A stretch of DNA of 64,000 bases from Allorhodopirellula heiligendammensis (GCF_007860105.1 NZ_SJPU01000001.1:558001-622000); one strand, 5' to 3'; counted from the first letter of the stretch, positions 17,381 to 25,803 are shown. A program made the numbers and translations. Notes: generated from the letters alone by a model not told the origin.

Positions 17381-17884
17381 GGGTGACGCCTGCTTGAATG
17401 AGTAGTCTGATCGAGGGGCAATCTTTGCCGCGCGCCGCTGATGAACAGCCGCTTGAATCAACCAAGAACTGCAACCGGTCAGTCGGGCGTCCAATTGCCA
17501 AAGACGCCGCACGCCATCGGCACGATTACCGAACGCGAACGTATTGCCCTCACGCGGATTCAACCGTCAGCGGCAGACGCCGACCTGTTCGACATCAGGT
17601 TAGCAGTTGTGTTGGCATCCGGCCACAATGCTTCTGTGAGCGAAATATCAGCGAATCGACATCAATTATTAACACAGTTGTGACCCCAAACTTAACAAAT
17701 CCGCCAAGTCCATGAAGTCTCGATGAAGACCTCTGTTTTCACGCTCGAAAGCACTAGGCGGGTTTGCGGGCAGTTGCTCGAATCAGCACATCGGACGATG
17801 CATCGTCGAATCGTTCGACACGATGTTTGGAACGCTTTCCAGCCACGTGCAAATCAGTCTCTTACATTTTGCAGAGGAGAATCG
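17381..17884. other. Intergenic region, no firm gene
   Basis: About 500 bases lie between two divergent genes. A plus-strand frame of 80 codons at 17441-17683 has protein-like composition in its second half (IGTITERERIALTRIQ, DIRLAVVLASGHNASV) but no ribosome-binding site and no recognised family. It may be a remnant or chance. An AT-rich patch near 17650-17700 is a likely promoter area for the DUF1559 gene. Confidence 0.35.
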
Positions 17885-18958
17885 ATGACGACAAATATTA
17901 GAGGGGCATGTTTGCCAGCGACACGATTGTTGAGTCGCCGACGTGCATTCACATTGGTGGAATTACTCGTGGTGATCGCGATCATTGGGGTCTTGGTCGG
18001 ATTACTGTTGCCTGCCGTACAGGCTGCCCGTGAAGCGGCTCGCAGGATGCAATGTTCCAATAAACTGAAGCAGATGGGGCTGGCATCACTGAATTTCGAA
18101 AGTGCCTACAATAAACTGCCAGAGGGCCCCATCGACGGTGACCGGGAAGCAGTCGAGTATCCGAGCGAAGCTCCTACGACAGCGGGCAATCCAAAAGACG
18201 ACGTGTGTTGTCGAGCGTCTACCCGCAGAGGATGGAGTGCTCAATACAAAATTCTGCCTTTCATGGAAGGCAACAATATCTATGAACTCGGCCGCGATGA
18301 CCCTCCATTCTGGGCCACGCAATCGGGAAATGGCAATGAAAATGTGGTTGCCCAGCAGCTCGTGCCAGGATTCTATTGCCCATCCCGGCGGTCACCCAAG
18401 GGCTACGGTAGTGCCTTTTACGGGCGCACGGACTACGCAGGTAGTGCTGGATTCTACCACGGTCGACCGGATTCCGTGATCGATTTCATCCCCGAGGCTC
18501 CGCTCGGTGCTCCCGCCGAAGGAACACGCACCGCTCCGAATGGTGGACTGGCACGTCAACGTGGCGGAGCCATCGTTTGGCCAGGCCTCGGAGATAAGCG
18601 AACCCTCGCCGATATCACCGATGGCACCTCCATGTCGCTCCTGTTCTCCGAGAAGGCGTTGCATCCCTCTCAGCATGGTTTGGACGGTGGTGACAATGAA
18701 CGGTGGAATAATGCTGGCTGGGACGAATGTGTGGTCCGTTGGCACTTCCCACCCCGCGCTGACCAAGAAACCTATGCCCCCGAGGAGGGCGGATCAACAA
18801 ACTGGAATCGCTACTTCGGCGCCGCTCACATGGGCGGACTCAACGCCGGATTCTGCGATGGATCCGTTCGATTCTATTCATTCTCAGTCGATGCGACTGT
18901 GTGGAAACAATTGTGTCTGATTAATGATGGCGAAGTCATCGACGAAGGAAAACTATAA
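17885..18958 (+). CDS. DUF1559 domain protein with type IV pilin-like leader
   Basis: The 357-residue protein has the classic planctomycete architecture: a prepilin-like leader and hydrophobic helix ([20 protein letters not shown], about residues 20-39), then [20 protein letters not shown], then the DUF1559 (SBP_bac_10) domain ending in [17 protein letters not shown]. These proteins are thought to be pseudopilin-like surface or secretion-associated proteins; exact roles are unknown. The ATG at 17885 follows a strong AGAGGAGA ribosome-binding site. Codons further upstream in frame are open but do not resemble the family. The stop overlaps the ATG of a small lipoprotein by one base (TAATG). Confidence 0.93.
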   Translation: MTTNIRGACLPATRLLSRRRAFTLVELLVVIAIIGVLVGLLLPAVQAAREAARRMQCSNKLKQMGLASLNFESAYNKLPEGPIDGDREAVEYPSEAPTTAGNPKDDVCCRASTRRGWSAQYKILPFMEGNNIYELGRDDPPFWATQSGNGNENVVAQQLVPGFYCPSRRSPKGYGSAFYGRTDYAGSAGFYHGRPDSVIDFIPEAPLGAPAEGTRTAPNGGLARQRGGAIVWPGLGDKRTLADITDGTSMSLLFSEKALHPSQHGLDGGDNERWNNAGWDECVVRWHFPPRADQETYAPEEGGSTNWNRYFGAAHMGGLNAGFCDGSVRFYSFSVDATVWKQLCLINDGEVIDEGKL

Positions 18959-19128
18959 TGCGAAGTTTGCAAGTGAAGTACAAGATGTGTTTGTTGTTGG
19001 TGGTGATGGGATGCAGTATGCAGTGCGGCTGTGGTGGGCCACCGCCCCCACCACCCATTGACGCTGCGATGGAAGCGGAAAGTCAAAAACATGATGAAGA
19101 AGTGAGAGAGCAGGAATCGGGCATGTAG
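18958..19128 (+). CDS. Small putative lipoprotein coupled to the DUF1559 gene
   Basis: This is a 56-residue product: a short basic N terminus ([10 protein letters not shown]), a hydrophobic core (CLLLVVMG) and a Cys at residue 19 in VVMGC that fits a lipobox, though further Cys residues nearby (23, 25) make the exact site uncertain. A run of six prolines and an acidic, charged tail (EAESQKHDEEVREQE) follow. The start overlaps the previous stop by one base, so translation is coupled. A rho-independent terminator follows 35 bases later, closing a two-gene operon. The function is unknown; tiny lipoproteins after DUF1559 genes suggest a partner or anchor. Confidence 0.75.
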   Translation: MRSLQVKYKMCLLLVVMGCSMQCGCGGPPPPPPIDAAMEAESQKHDEEVREQESGM

Positions 19129-19163
19129 CCCTGCCTGACACCAGTACCTTATATGTTTTCACG

Positions 19164-19193
19164 ACGCCACCTCTGAGGAGGTGGCGTTATTTG
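19164..19193 (+). terminator. Intrinsic terminator after the DUF1559/lipoprotein operon
   Basis: There is a perfect 10-bp stem (acgccacctc / gaggtggcgt) with a 4-base loop (tgag), followed by a modest T-rich stretch (tatttg). It lies 35 bases after the small lipoprotein stop codon. Confidence 0.8.
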
Positions 19194-19238
19194 CATCCAC
19201 GCGGTGGATAGACAGTCAACTTGATAATAGAGATAGCA

Positions 19239-20084
19239 ATGCGCATAAGACAAAAAAAATGGTCAGCTCTCGTGGCACTCTCAATGGTACCGAGCCTGGG
19301 GCTACTCGGATGCGACTCGTCACCTGCGATCGATCGATCGCGAATGCATATCCATCAACCCGCTCGAATAGAGGGTTCGCCCGACGTTCCCGAGTACTCC
19401 GTCTGGCGGCCGTTTTTTAAAACCGATGCTGGGAATGTATCTTCAGGAACCACCGTCGGGACGGCGTTCTTAGCCCAGCCCTACGCCGAAGGGAAGACTT
19501 ATCTCGTGACGGCAGCCCACCTGTACGGAACCGCAACCGGGTTGAGTCGTGATATTCGACCTAGCGAATGGGCGTCAGCGATTCAGTCGACGCATGTCGG
19601 CGATGCCTTTGGAGCGACTGACGCTATCAAAGCAGTCGGTGCTCCGCTCACACCGGTCGACGCAGATTCTGAACAACAGAGGTGGGTCGATCTCGATATC
19701 ATCGCACTCAACACGGGACCGAATCTGAACGGGAATGCGTTCAAGTTCTCCAATGAGTCCGTCCACACTGGGCAACGCCTGTGGCTGGTGACGGCGCTCT
19801 TTGCCGGCGCATCAGCGAGTCAAAAGTGCCATGCTGTCACCGTGAACACGGTTGACCCATCCGGTTCGATCTCTTATACGTTCGAAAACGCGAAAATCTC
19901 CTTTCGAGCGACTGAAGGGGCTCCTCTGCTGTTCGACTCCGGAGCGATCGCGGGCATCCACCTGCGCGGCCGCGAAGCGCAACCCAATGAAGGTTCCCCG
20001 GCAGGCAACCCCACGGGATCGGGATTGAATAGCGAAGCCCTGAGATCGGCACTGATGGAGCTGTCTGCGACTCAGGGAGGATGA
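19239..20084 (+). CDS. Putative lipoprotein with a degenerate trypsin-like protease fold
   Basis: The 281-residue protein has a basic N terminus, a hydrophobic stretch and a lipobox-like LGLLGC, so it is probably a lipoprotein. The mature part resembles a chymotrypsin-fold protease: GTAFLAQ and TYLVTAAHLYG carry the catalytic His, and VDLDIIALN the Asp. The usual serine motif GDSGGP corresponds to ATEGAPLLFDSGAIAGIHLRG, where the Ser position is Glu. Proteolysis is therefore doubtful; it may bind substrates or peptides. The ATG at 19239 is chosen over a TTG six codons upstream. It lies just downstream of the terminator of the previous operon, so it probably has its own promoter. Confidence 0.75.
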   Translation: MRIRQKKWSALVALSMVPSLGLLGCDSSPAIDRSRMHIHQPARIEGSPDVPEYSVWRPFFKTDAGNVSSGTTVGTAFLAQPYAEGKTYLVTAAHLYGTATGLSRDIRPSEWASAIQSTHVGDAFGATDAIKAVGAPLTPVDADSEQQRWVDLDIIALNTGPNLNGNAFKFSNESVHTGQRLWLVTALFAGASASQKCHAVTVNTVDPSGSISYTFENAKISFRATEGAPLLFDSGAIAGIHLRGREAQPNEGSPAGNPTGSGLNSEALRSALMELSATQGG

Positions 20085-20154
20085 GGCTGTGTAGTGGCGG
20101 TTGGCGACTCAACTGCGTGCGATCGTCCGCTACGCAGTCTTCGGGGGTGCAAAG

Positions 20155-21048
20155 CTAGAAGACTGACTCAACAAACATGTCGTCAGGTAGTGGTTTTCTC
20201 TCGTAATGATCGTGTCGTTCACGCGGCGGCATTTCTACTGCTGCGTTTTCGGTCTCCTGATATGGGATCTGCTTCAGCAGGTGTCCGATGCAGTTGAGCC
20301 GAGCCCGTTTCTTGTTATCCGCTTCAACAATCCACCACCGCGAGAATGGCAGGTTGGACTTCTGCAGCATCACCTCTTTCGCTTCAGTATATTGCTCCCA
20401 GCGACGCCGCGACTCAAGGTCCATTGGGCTGAGTTTCCATTGCTTGAGAGGGTCGCTGATTCGGCACTGAAACCGAAATTGTTGCTCCTCGTCGGAAATG
20501 GAAAACCAGTATTTGACCAGATGGATTCCCGAGTCGACGAGCATTTGTTCAAAGCTTGGTACGTCGCGAAAGAAGGCTTCGTATTCATCCTGGGTGCAGA
20601 AGCCCATCACACGCTCGACCCCCGCCCGATTGTACCAACTGCGATCGAAGAGCACGATTTCCCCGGCGGCGGGAAGATGAGGAACGTAACGTTGGAAATA
20701 CCACTGGGTTTTTTCTCGCTCCGACGGCGCCGTCAGAGCAACCACGCGGCAAACTCGCGGATTGAGCCGCTGTGTGATCCGCTTGATCGCGCCACCCTTT
20801 CCAGCGGCATCTCGACCCTCGAAGACGACAGCAACCTTGGCACCCGTTTCGACGACCCAGGCCTGCAATTTGATCAACTCTTGCTGTAATTGCAGGAGAT
20901 GCCGAAAATAGTTTCGCCGGGTCAATTCGCGGTCCTCCTGCGAATTTGGATCGCGATCCGAGATCGCTTCCTCTAGTTCTGCCTCAAACTCCTCATCGAT
21001 GGAGTCAAGGATTTCTTCACGGATTCTCAACAGATCTGATTCGTTCAT
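20155..21048 (-). CDS. ppk2: Polyphosphate kinase 2 family protein
   Basis: The 297-residue protein contains the PPK2 P-loop kinase domain: Walker A GRDAAGKGGAIKRI, RDAAGKGG-type phosphate loop, lid region TAPSEREKTQWYFQRY, Walker B VLFDRSWYNRAGVE, and the KYWFSISDEEQQFRF segment. PPK2 enzymes use polyphosphate to phosphorylate nucleoside mono- or diphosphates (or the reverse). Length and motifs fit the one-domain class (about 270-300 residues). The N-terminal 70 residues are acidic and helical. The ATG at 21048 is chosen; a TTG eight codons earlier is possible. The gene lies near other phosphate-related genes (23.6-30.6 kb) but is separated from them by an oppositely oriented regulator and a peptidase. 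Confidence 0.93.
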   Translation of the reverse strand: MNESDLLRIREEILDSIDEEFEAELEEAISDRDPNSQEDRELTRRNYFRHLLQLQQELIKLQAWVVETGAKVAVVFEGRDAAGKGGAIKRITQRLNPRVCRVVALTAPSEREKTQWYFQRYVPHLPAAGEIVLFDRSWYNRAGVERVMGFCTQDEYEAFFRDVPSFEQMLVDSGIHLVKYWFSISDEEQQFRFQCRISDPLKQWKLSPMDLESRRRWEQYTEAKEVMLQKSNLPFSRWWIVEADNKKRARLNCIGHLLKQIPYQETENAAVEMPPRERHDHYERKPLPDDMFVESVF

Positions 21049-21610
21049 GGCGGTGATTCGTGGTCGTTCCAAATTGACGCTCGCTACTGAAATCGATGGC
21101 AGGCGACTGATTCATATCATTCCATCGGGGGCGATTCAAAACAGTCAGTCACTGGCAGCAAGCATAGATAGAACCGGTCGGTCGCATACATGCATTGCGA
21201 TGCAGTTTAAAAAACTTCACGCCAACTTCATCTGTCGATTTGGATTGGGCTGGATGCCCGTATGGTCGCGAAGCTCATCTGGAATTTTGTGACTGAAGGC
21301 AGAACTCAGCAATGGTCCCTACAGAGCTGGGCCGGAGAACGTTCCAGCATTGATGCAAAGCGATTCATTCACAGTGCAGTGGTGCCGCCCCCTCCGCATC
21401 GGTCGGCTCCATTTGTGGTTCGGTCCGCGAGCAAATCGAACCCTATTTGAGCAGCAGGGCCTGTCGGGCGAGGTCGCTAGTTTCGCCTGTGAGCGGGGCA
21501 CCCAGGCAGTTTCAAGGTCGAAACCAAATTTCCCAAGATTCACAAAGTCATGCATTGACTGCCAATGTCATACGGCGTATGCTGGTTTGTATGTGAGGCA
21601 GAGAGAGATC
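21049..21610. other. Intergenic region with a promoter for the ribbon-helix-helix gene
   Basis: This region of 560 bases lies between divergent ppk2 and the small regulator gene. Apart from the promoter/palindrome at 21555-21583 no gene or RNA was recognised. Reading frames in the region lack family features. Confidence 0.5.
21555..21583 (+). promoter_or_regulatory. Sigma-70-type promoter with an overlapping palindrome
   Basis: A -35 element TTGACT (21555-21560) and a -10 element TATGCT (21578-21583) are spaced by exactly 17 bases. The sequence catacggcgtatg (21569-21581), an inverted repeat of catac around ggc, overlaps the -10 box, a natural operator position. It lies about 28 bases upstream of the ribbon-helix-helix gene and could be an autoregulatory site. 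Confidence 0.6.
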
Positions 21611-21796
21611 ATGACAAAATCCAAAGAAAAGTCGAAAGCCAACAAGAAACTCACCGAGAGGATCAACTTGCGCGTTTCGGAGAAAGAGCTGGCGTTGCTG
21701 GAGTCGGCGTGTAGCGCGGACGAGCGGTCGCTGAGCAATTGGGCCAGGCGTGTGCTCGTGCAAGAAGCTCGTCGGCAACTTTCGGAGGATTCTTGA
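21611..21796 (+). CDS. Small ribbon-helix-helix-like DNA-binding protein
   Basis: The 61-residue protein has a lysine-rich N-terminal arm (KSKEKSKANKKL) followed by a ribbon-helix-helix pattern: strand ERINLRVSEKE, helix LALLESACSADE, and helix RSLSNWARRVLVQEARR. This matches CopG/Arc-like and DUF1778-like antitoxin or regulator domains. No toxin gene (for example a GNAT toxin) follows. Instead a 41-residue lysine-rich protein gene lies 109 bases downstream. The start follows GAGAGAG and a good promoter. It probably binds DNA as a dimer; its target may include its own promoter palindrome. Confidence 0.72.
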   Translation: MTKSKEKSKANKKLTERINLRVSEKELALLESACSADERSLSNWARRVLVQEARRQLSEDS

Positions 21797-21905
21797 TATG
21801 GGTATCGATTGCTGAACCTGAGTAGTATCGTCGGAGGGGTGTTCTCGCCGGCGCAAACGAGGTCGTTCGCATCCGCGTACGGCAAACCATTGAAGGAGAC
21901 GAGAC

Positions 21906-22031
21906 ATGGCTGGTAAAAAAGGCAAGAAAAGCAAAAGTAAAAAAGGCAAGAAAGCCAAGGACCTGAAGGGCAAGAAGTCCAAGGGTAAGAAGAGCAAGGG
22001 CAAAAAAGGCAAGAAGGGCAAGAAGAAATAG
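21906..22031 (+). CDS. 41-residue lysine-rich, histone-H1-tail-like protein
   Basis: The product has 41 residues, of which 24 are lysine and most others glycine or serine, with only one acidic residue. It is built of repeats such as GKKSK and GKKGKK. A strong ribbon-binding site (GAAGGAG, about 8 bases upstream of the ATG) and a clear intrinsic terminator just after the stop show that it is a real gene. The composition resembles the C-terminal tail of histone H1 and the bacterial histone-like KGK proteins, so it probably binds DNA, RNA or polyphosphate by charge. The family is otherwise unknown to me. It may be co-expressed with the upstream ribbon-helix-helix gene. Confidence 0.8.
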   Translation: MAGKKGKKSKSKKGKKAKDLKGKKSKGKKSKGKKGKKGKKK

Positions 22032-22066
22032 TTCTTCCTCCGCGTAGCCAGATTGATTTTGGCTTG

Positions 22067-22108
22067 AAAGGGCTGTCGAAACAGTTTGTTTGGACAGCCT
22101 TTTTTTTA
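22067..22108 (+). terminator. Intrinsic terminator after the lysine-rich protein gene
   Basis: The stem ggctgtc (22071-22077) pairs with gacagcc (22093-22099) and is extended by A-T pairs; it is followed by a run of T residues to 22107. It lies about 40 bases after the stop codon of the lysine-rich gene. Confidence 0.85.
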
Positions 22109-22182
22109 TGCGCATTCATCGAACGCAAAATGGCGTGCTAATTCGGGCGGGCGATGAGGGGGCTCAGGGTGCCCCGGGGTCG

Positions 22183-23445
22183 CTACTCTTGCTCACCGCA
22201 CCCGCGAAAGATGAGCGCGTGCGCAGCGCTGGGCTGGAGTGCGTCGAGCCAGAGGCTGACATCGCGATCCCTATAGCCGAGCATTGTCGTGGCGAAGTCG
22301 GCGTCGGTGATGCATTGACCATAGTGAATGAGCGACGCACTGCCCTCATCGGTGTATTCGCAGGCATGAGGATCGTGCATCTCGATGCTGCCGCGGATAG
22401 TGTCGCGAACGTAATCGAGCCACTGTTGTGATCGCAATTCTGGACTGCCGATCAGCCGCCAGAACGCGTCGAGTACCCGCTCCGGCTCTGCGCTCGTTTG
22501 CGTGACGAGGCCAGCATAACCGCCATCAGGATAGGTCGTGCTGATGAAATCAGGTGAATATGCCAGTCGTTCATCTTCGCGAACCAGGCGATTCAGTGGT
22601 GATCCCAGGTCACCAGCGGAAAACACGTGTTCGAGAAAATCCCACTGCAGCCGCGCAGTGATGCCCTCGCACAGCGGTCCAATGGGGAACAGCAAGTAGA
22701 CGACGGAATCCGCGTGCGAGGTATGGATGGTTGTCGTCTGTCCCGCCTGCCAGGTCGGCAATGGACCATAGTTGGCCGGGCACCTGCGTTCGGAAAGGGG
22801 ATGGTCAGGCATTTGTTCCATACACCCACCGACAACCTCGAGCAATTGTTGGCGTTCGATGTCGCCCGCCAGAAACAGCACTGAGCGGTTGCGTGAGTAT
22901 CCCGATGCATGGGCGTGACGCAGTTGATTGGCATCAATGGCTCGCAATTGTTTGGCGGTACCGAGTTGATCGTGACCGAGCGGATGCCCAGGCCATAGCA
23001 GACCTGGCAATCGGCACAGCGAGTGATGATATGGATCAGAATGCCATTCGCCGATCTCCTGCAGGATGACTTCGCGTTCAGCTTCGATATCGTCAATCCG
23101 CAACAGTGGTTGGCCCACCATATCAGCGAGTACCTCCAGCGCGTCCGCCCACACGCGTTTAGGAACGTTGGCGCTGAACGAGGTATGCGTGGATCCCGTT
23201 TCTGCATCACTGTCCCCACCGTGGCGTACCAATCGAGCTTCCGTGTCTCGATACCCGCCCGGAAACTTGTGAGTTCCCCGAGAGGGAATGTGCTCAAACC
23301 AGTGATAGACGCCGTGACCTCCGGCTTGGTCATCGTCGGCACTGCCGACGAACACGAGCCAGTTCATCGAAACGGTGTTGACCGGCAGACGCTGGAAATA
23401 GATTGGGACCCCATTCGGTCCCGTGATCAATTCAAAGTCAATCAT
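22183..23445 (-). CDS. M16-family zinc peptidase (insulinase-like)
   Basis: The 420-residue protein has the inverted zinc motif HxxEH in GVYHWFEHIPSRGT and the distal metal-binding Glu in EAEREVILQEIGEWH, about 75 residues later. The N-terminal M16 domain is followed by a substrate-binding-like second half (from about residue 210), as in single-chain bacterial M16B peptidases of about 420 residues. There is no signal peptide, so it is probably cytoplasmic and degrades peptides. The ATG at 23445 is preferred over a TTG nine codons upstream because the sequence MIDFELITGPNGVPI fits the family start. It is divergent from the plcP-like gene, sharing a 220-base promoter region. Confidence 0.9.
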   Translation of the reverse strand: MIDFELITGPNGVPIYFQRLPVNTVSMNWLVFVGSADDDQAGGHGVYHWFEHIPSRGTHKFPGGYRDTEARLVRHGGDSDAETGSTHTSFSANVPKRVWADALEVLADMVGQPLLRIDDIEAEREVILQEIGEWHSDPYHHSLCRLPGLLWPGHPLGHDQLGTAKQLRAIDANQLRHAHASGYSRNRSVLFLAGDIERQQLLEVVGGCMEQMPDHPLSERRCPANYGPLPTWQAGQTTTIHTSHADSVVYLLFPIGPLCEGITARLQWDFLEHVFSAGDLGSPLNRLVREDERLAYSPDFISTTYPDGGYAGLVTQTSAEPERVLDAFWRLIGSPELRSQQWLDYVRDTIRGSIEMHDPHACEYTDEGSASLIHYGQCITDADFATTMLGYRDRDVSLWLDALQPSAAHALIFRGCGEQE

Positions 23446-23532
23446 GATTGCAGAAAGCACTCGTGTGGACAAAAGGTGAGCGGCTGAGTGTGGGCGTTCC
23501 AGTTCCGTGCAGCCAAGCTGGGTCGAAGGTGC

Positions 23533-23550
23533 CTGTGAAAAAACTGTCCG
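23533..23550 (+). promoter_or_regulatory. Candidate Pho box upstream of the plcP-btaAB genes
   Basis: The sequence CTGTGAAAAAACTGTCCG holds two CTGT heptamers separated by the 4-base A-rich spacer AAAA, giving the 11-bp period of the PhoB-binding Pho box. It lies about 119 bases before the start of the plcP-like gene. The first heptamer (CTGTGAA) and the second (CTGTCCG) each match the CTGTCAT consensus only in part. Confidence 0.5.
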
Positions 23551-23668
23551 AATTCATCGAACCTATTGGCTGAGTTAACAGAAACGACATCATCGAGTGC
23601 TAAAGTCACTTTCAGTGAAGAAGCCAATTGCTTGTTACTTTGAATACAGGACCAAGGGCGTGACTGAC

Positions 23669-24529
23669 ATGGAGATTCGGCCAGTACGTACCCTTCTGGT
23701 CAGCGACGTGCATCTGGGGTGTAAGCACTCCAGAGCGAAGGAGTTTTTGGAGTTCCTGCAAGGCTTCGCACCCGACAAACTATACATTGTCGGCGACTTT
23801 ATCGACACCTGGAAAATCAACTCCGGCTGGCACTGGTCGACGGCTTGCGACGATACGATATCGCATCTGCTCATGCTCGCAGAGCGAGGAGCACAGGTGT
23901 TTTACGTTCCCGGCAATCATGATGCATTTCTGCGGAACCCCATGTTTCGCATGGCCCTGCCACCTGAGTTCAGGCAACTTCAGATTGCGAATGAATTTGT
24001 GTTCGAAACACTCAGGGGCTGGCGATTCCTGGTTACCCATGGCGATCTATTCGATTGTTTTGAAACGCAAGCACAATGGGTCTCGAAAGGGAGCTCTGTG
24101 TTCTACGACGCCTGCTTAAGCGTCAATTGGTGGGCCCATCGCTGGATGATGAATCAGAGCCGGAATCCGTACGGAGCTTGCGCACTGCTTAAGAATCGAG
24201 TCAAGCGTGGCATCCGATTTATTAGCCAGTACGAATCAAAAATCATGCATCACGCTCGTCAGCAGTCATGTGAGGGCGTCGTTTGTGGACATATCCATAC
24301 ACCGGGAATCCGCTACTCCGACTCGATGCTGTACTGCAACACCGGAGATTGGGTGGAAAATTGTACGGGCCTCATTGAGGACCATGACGGTGAAATTCGC
24401 TTGGTCTCTCGCTATGCCGAGGAGCAGGTGCTCTCGCTCCCCCGGCTTGAAGGACGTGCCAATGGACGGCGTTTGAACGCGTCGCAGCGACTTCCTCAGC
24501 ACGTCGGCGAAAAAGACTTTGCAGCTTAA
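23669..24529 (+). CDS. plcP: PlcP-like metallophosphoesterase (phospholipase C for lipid remodelling; LpxH-type fold)
   Basis: The 286-residue protein carries all calcineurin-type metal motifs in order: SDVHLG (near residue 12), VGDFIDTW, VPGNHDAF, VTHGDLFD and CGHIHTPG. The longer conserved stretches (IVGDFIDTWKINSGWHW, GDWVENCTGLIEDHDG) resemble PlcP of alphaproteobacteria, which removes the head group of phosphatidyl lipids under phosphate starvation, more than LpxH. The context supports this: btaA and btaB follow 41 bases downstream on the same strand, and a Pho-box-like repeat lies upstream. LpxH-like UDP-diacylglucosamine hydrolase activity remains an alternative. The ATG at 23669 starts the protein at MEIRPVRTLLVSD; longer in-frame extensions lack similarity. 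Confidence 0.82.
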   Translation: MEIRPVRTLLVSDVHLGCKHSRAKEFLEFLQGFAPDKLYIVGDFIDTWKINSGWHWSTACDDTISHLLMLAERGAQVFYVPGNHDAFLRNPMFRMALPPEFRQLQIANEFVFETLRGWRFLVTHGDLFDCFETQAQWVSKGSSVFYDACLSVNWWAHRWMMNQSRNPYGACALLKNRVKRGIRFISQYESKIMHHARQQSCEGVVCGHIHTPGIRYSDSMLYCNTGDWVENCTGLIEDHDGEIRLVSRYAEEQVLSLPRLEGRANGRRLNASQRLPQHVGEKDFAA

Positions 24530-24570
24530 GTTGACACTTCTTTGGTTTCCCTAGTTTGAACTGATAATCG

Positions 24571-25803
24571 ATGATTACTCAATGGATCGGACGAAGATGC
24601 TTCTCAGCCGTGCATCAACGAAACCTGGTTTACAACACCTGTTGGGAAGACCCCCGGCTGGATCGTCAGGCCCTCAATCTCGGTGAGAGCGACAATGTGC
24701 TGGTGATCACCTCAGCGGGCTGCAATGCATTGGACTATGCCCTCGATGGGCCCCAGAATGTGTTTGCCGTTGATATGAATCCATTGCAGAATGCTTTGCT
24801 CGAATTGAAGATGGCGGCCATCAGCGCGTTGTCATTCAGTGAGTTTTTCACCGTGTTTGGTGAAGGCGGGAACCCCGATTGGCGATCGATGTACTTCGAT
24901 GCAGTGCGAGGTCGACTCGATGAAAAATACCAAGATATTTGGGACAAACGCTTGGATTTCTTTGAAAAGAGTCACCGTCGAGGCAGCTTTTACTTTCGCG
25001 GTACCTCTGGCTTGTTTGCTTGGATTATCAATGCTTACATGGATCGCATGCCAGGACTACGCGATGCCGTGCTCGATATGTTGGAGGCACCGTCGGTCGA
25101 GCACCAACAGGAGATATTCGTGACCAGAGGCGTCAGTGAACTGCTCTGGAGTAAACCGCTGCGTTGGGCGTTGCGGCGCGAGTCGACGATGGCGATGCTC
25201 GGTGTTCCACGCAGTCAGCGAGACCAGATCCAGCGAGGGTACCCAGGAGGAATTACTGGCTTTATTCAAGATCGGATCGAGAGCGTGTTCAGGAATGTAT
25301 CGCTCCGCGACAATTATTTCTGGCGAGTTTATTTGACAGGCCAGTACTCAAGCACCTGTTGCCCAGAATACCTCAAGCCAGCAAATTTTATGCTGCTCAA
25401 AAATGGATTGGCGGAGCGGATCTCGACCCACACGACCACGGTGGAGGGATTTTTAAATCGCTCAGAATGTGAGGTCTCGCGGTTTGTGTTACTCGATCAT
25501 ATGGATTGGCTCTACGATCGCTATCCAGAAAAGTTGGCCGCCGAATGGCAGAGTATATTTGATCGCGCGGCGGAAAACTCTCGCATTCTGTGGCGAAGTG
25601 CAGCTCTCGAAGTGGACTTCGTCGATCCACTGCGAATCAAGGTAGATGGATTGCAAGTCGCCCTGGGGGAAGTTCTTCATTATCAATCTGAGCTAGCCGA
25701 GCAGCTGCACCAGCGCGACCGCGTCAATACCTATGGCAGTTTCTATATCACCGACCTGCACAAGCATGCAGCCAGTACTGGTGCTAAGGGAGTCGCCGCG
25801 TGA
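24571..25803 (+). CDS. btaA: BtaA-like S-adenosylmethionine:diacylglycerol 3-amino-3-carboxypropyltransferase (DUF3419)
   Basis: The 410-residue protein belongs to DUF3419. It opens with LVYNTCWEDPRLDRQAL and a Rossmann-like SAM site VLVITSAGCNALDYAL followed by VFAVDMNPLQNALLELK. BtaA transfers the 3-amino-3-carboxypropyl group of S-adenosylmethionine to diacylglycerol, forming diacylglyceryl homoserine, the first step to the betaine lipid DGTS. The length matches Rhodobacter-type BtaA (about 400-415). Its stop overlaps the GTG start of the methyltransferase gene by four bases (GTGA). The product is expected to act at the inner face of the cytoplasmic membrane. Confidence 0.9.
   Translation: MITQWIGRRCFSAVHQRNLVYNTCWEDPRLDRQALNLGESDNVLVITSAGCNALDYALDGPQNVFAVDMNPLQNALLELKMAAISALSFSEFFTVFGEGGNPDWRSMYFDAVRGRLDEKYQDIWDKRLDFFEKSHRRGSFYFRGTSGLFAWIINAYMDRMPGLRDAVLDMLEAPSVEHQQEIFVTRGVSELLWSKPLRWALRRESTMAMLGVPRSQRDQIQRGYPGGITGFIQDRIESVFRNVSLRDNYFWRVYLTGQYSSTCCPEYLKPANFMLLKNGLAERISTHTTTVEGFLNRSECEVSRFVLLDHMDWLYDRYPEKLAAEWQSIFDRAAENSRILWRSAALEVDFVDPLRIKVDGLQVALGEVLHYQSELAEQLHQRDRVNTYGSFYITDLHKHAASTGAKGVAA

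Noticed and set aside
17441-17683. 80-codon plus-strand frame between divergent genes
   Set aside because: No ribosome-binding site or family; kept only as a remark in the intergenic entry.
21663-22128. Minus-strand frames opposite the lysine-rich gene, very rich in Leu and Phe
   Set aside because: They are the complement of AAG/AAA codons; the plus strand has the ribosome-binding site and terminator.
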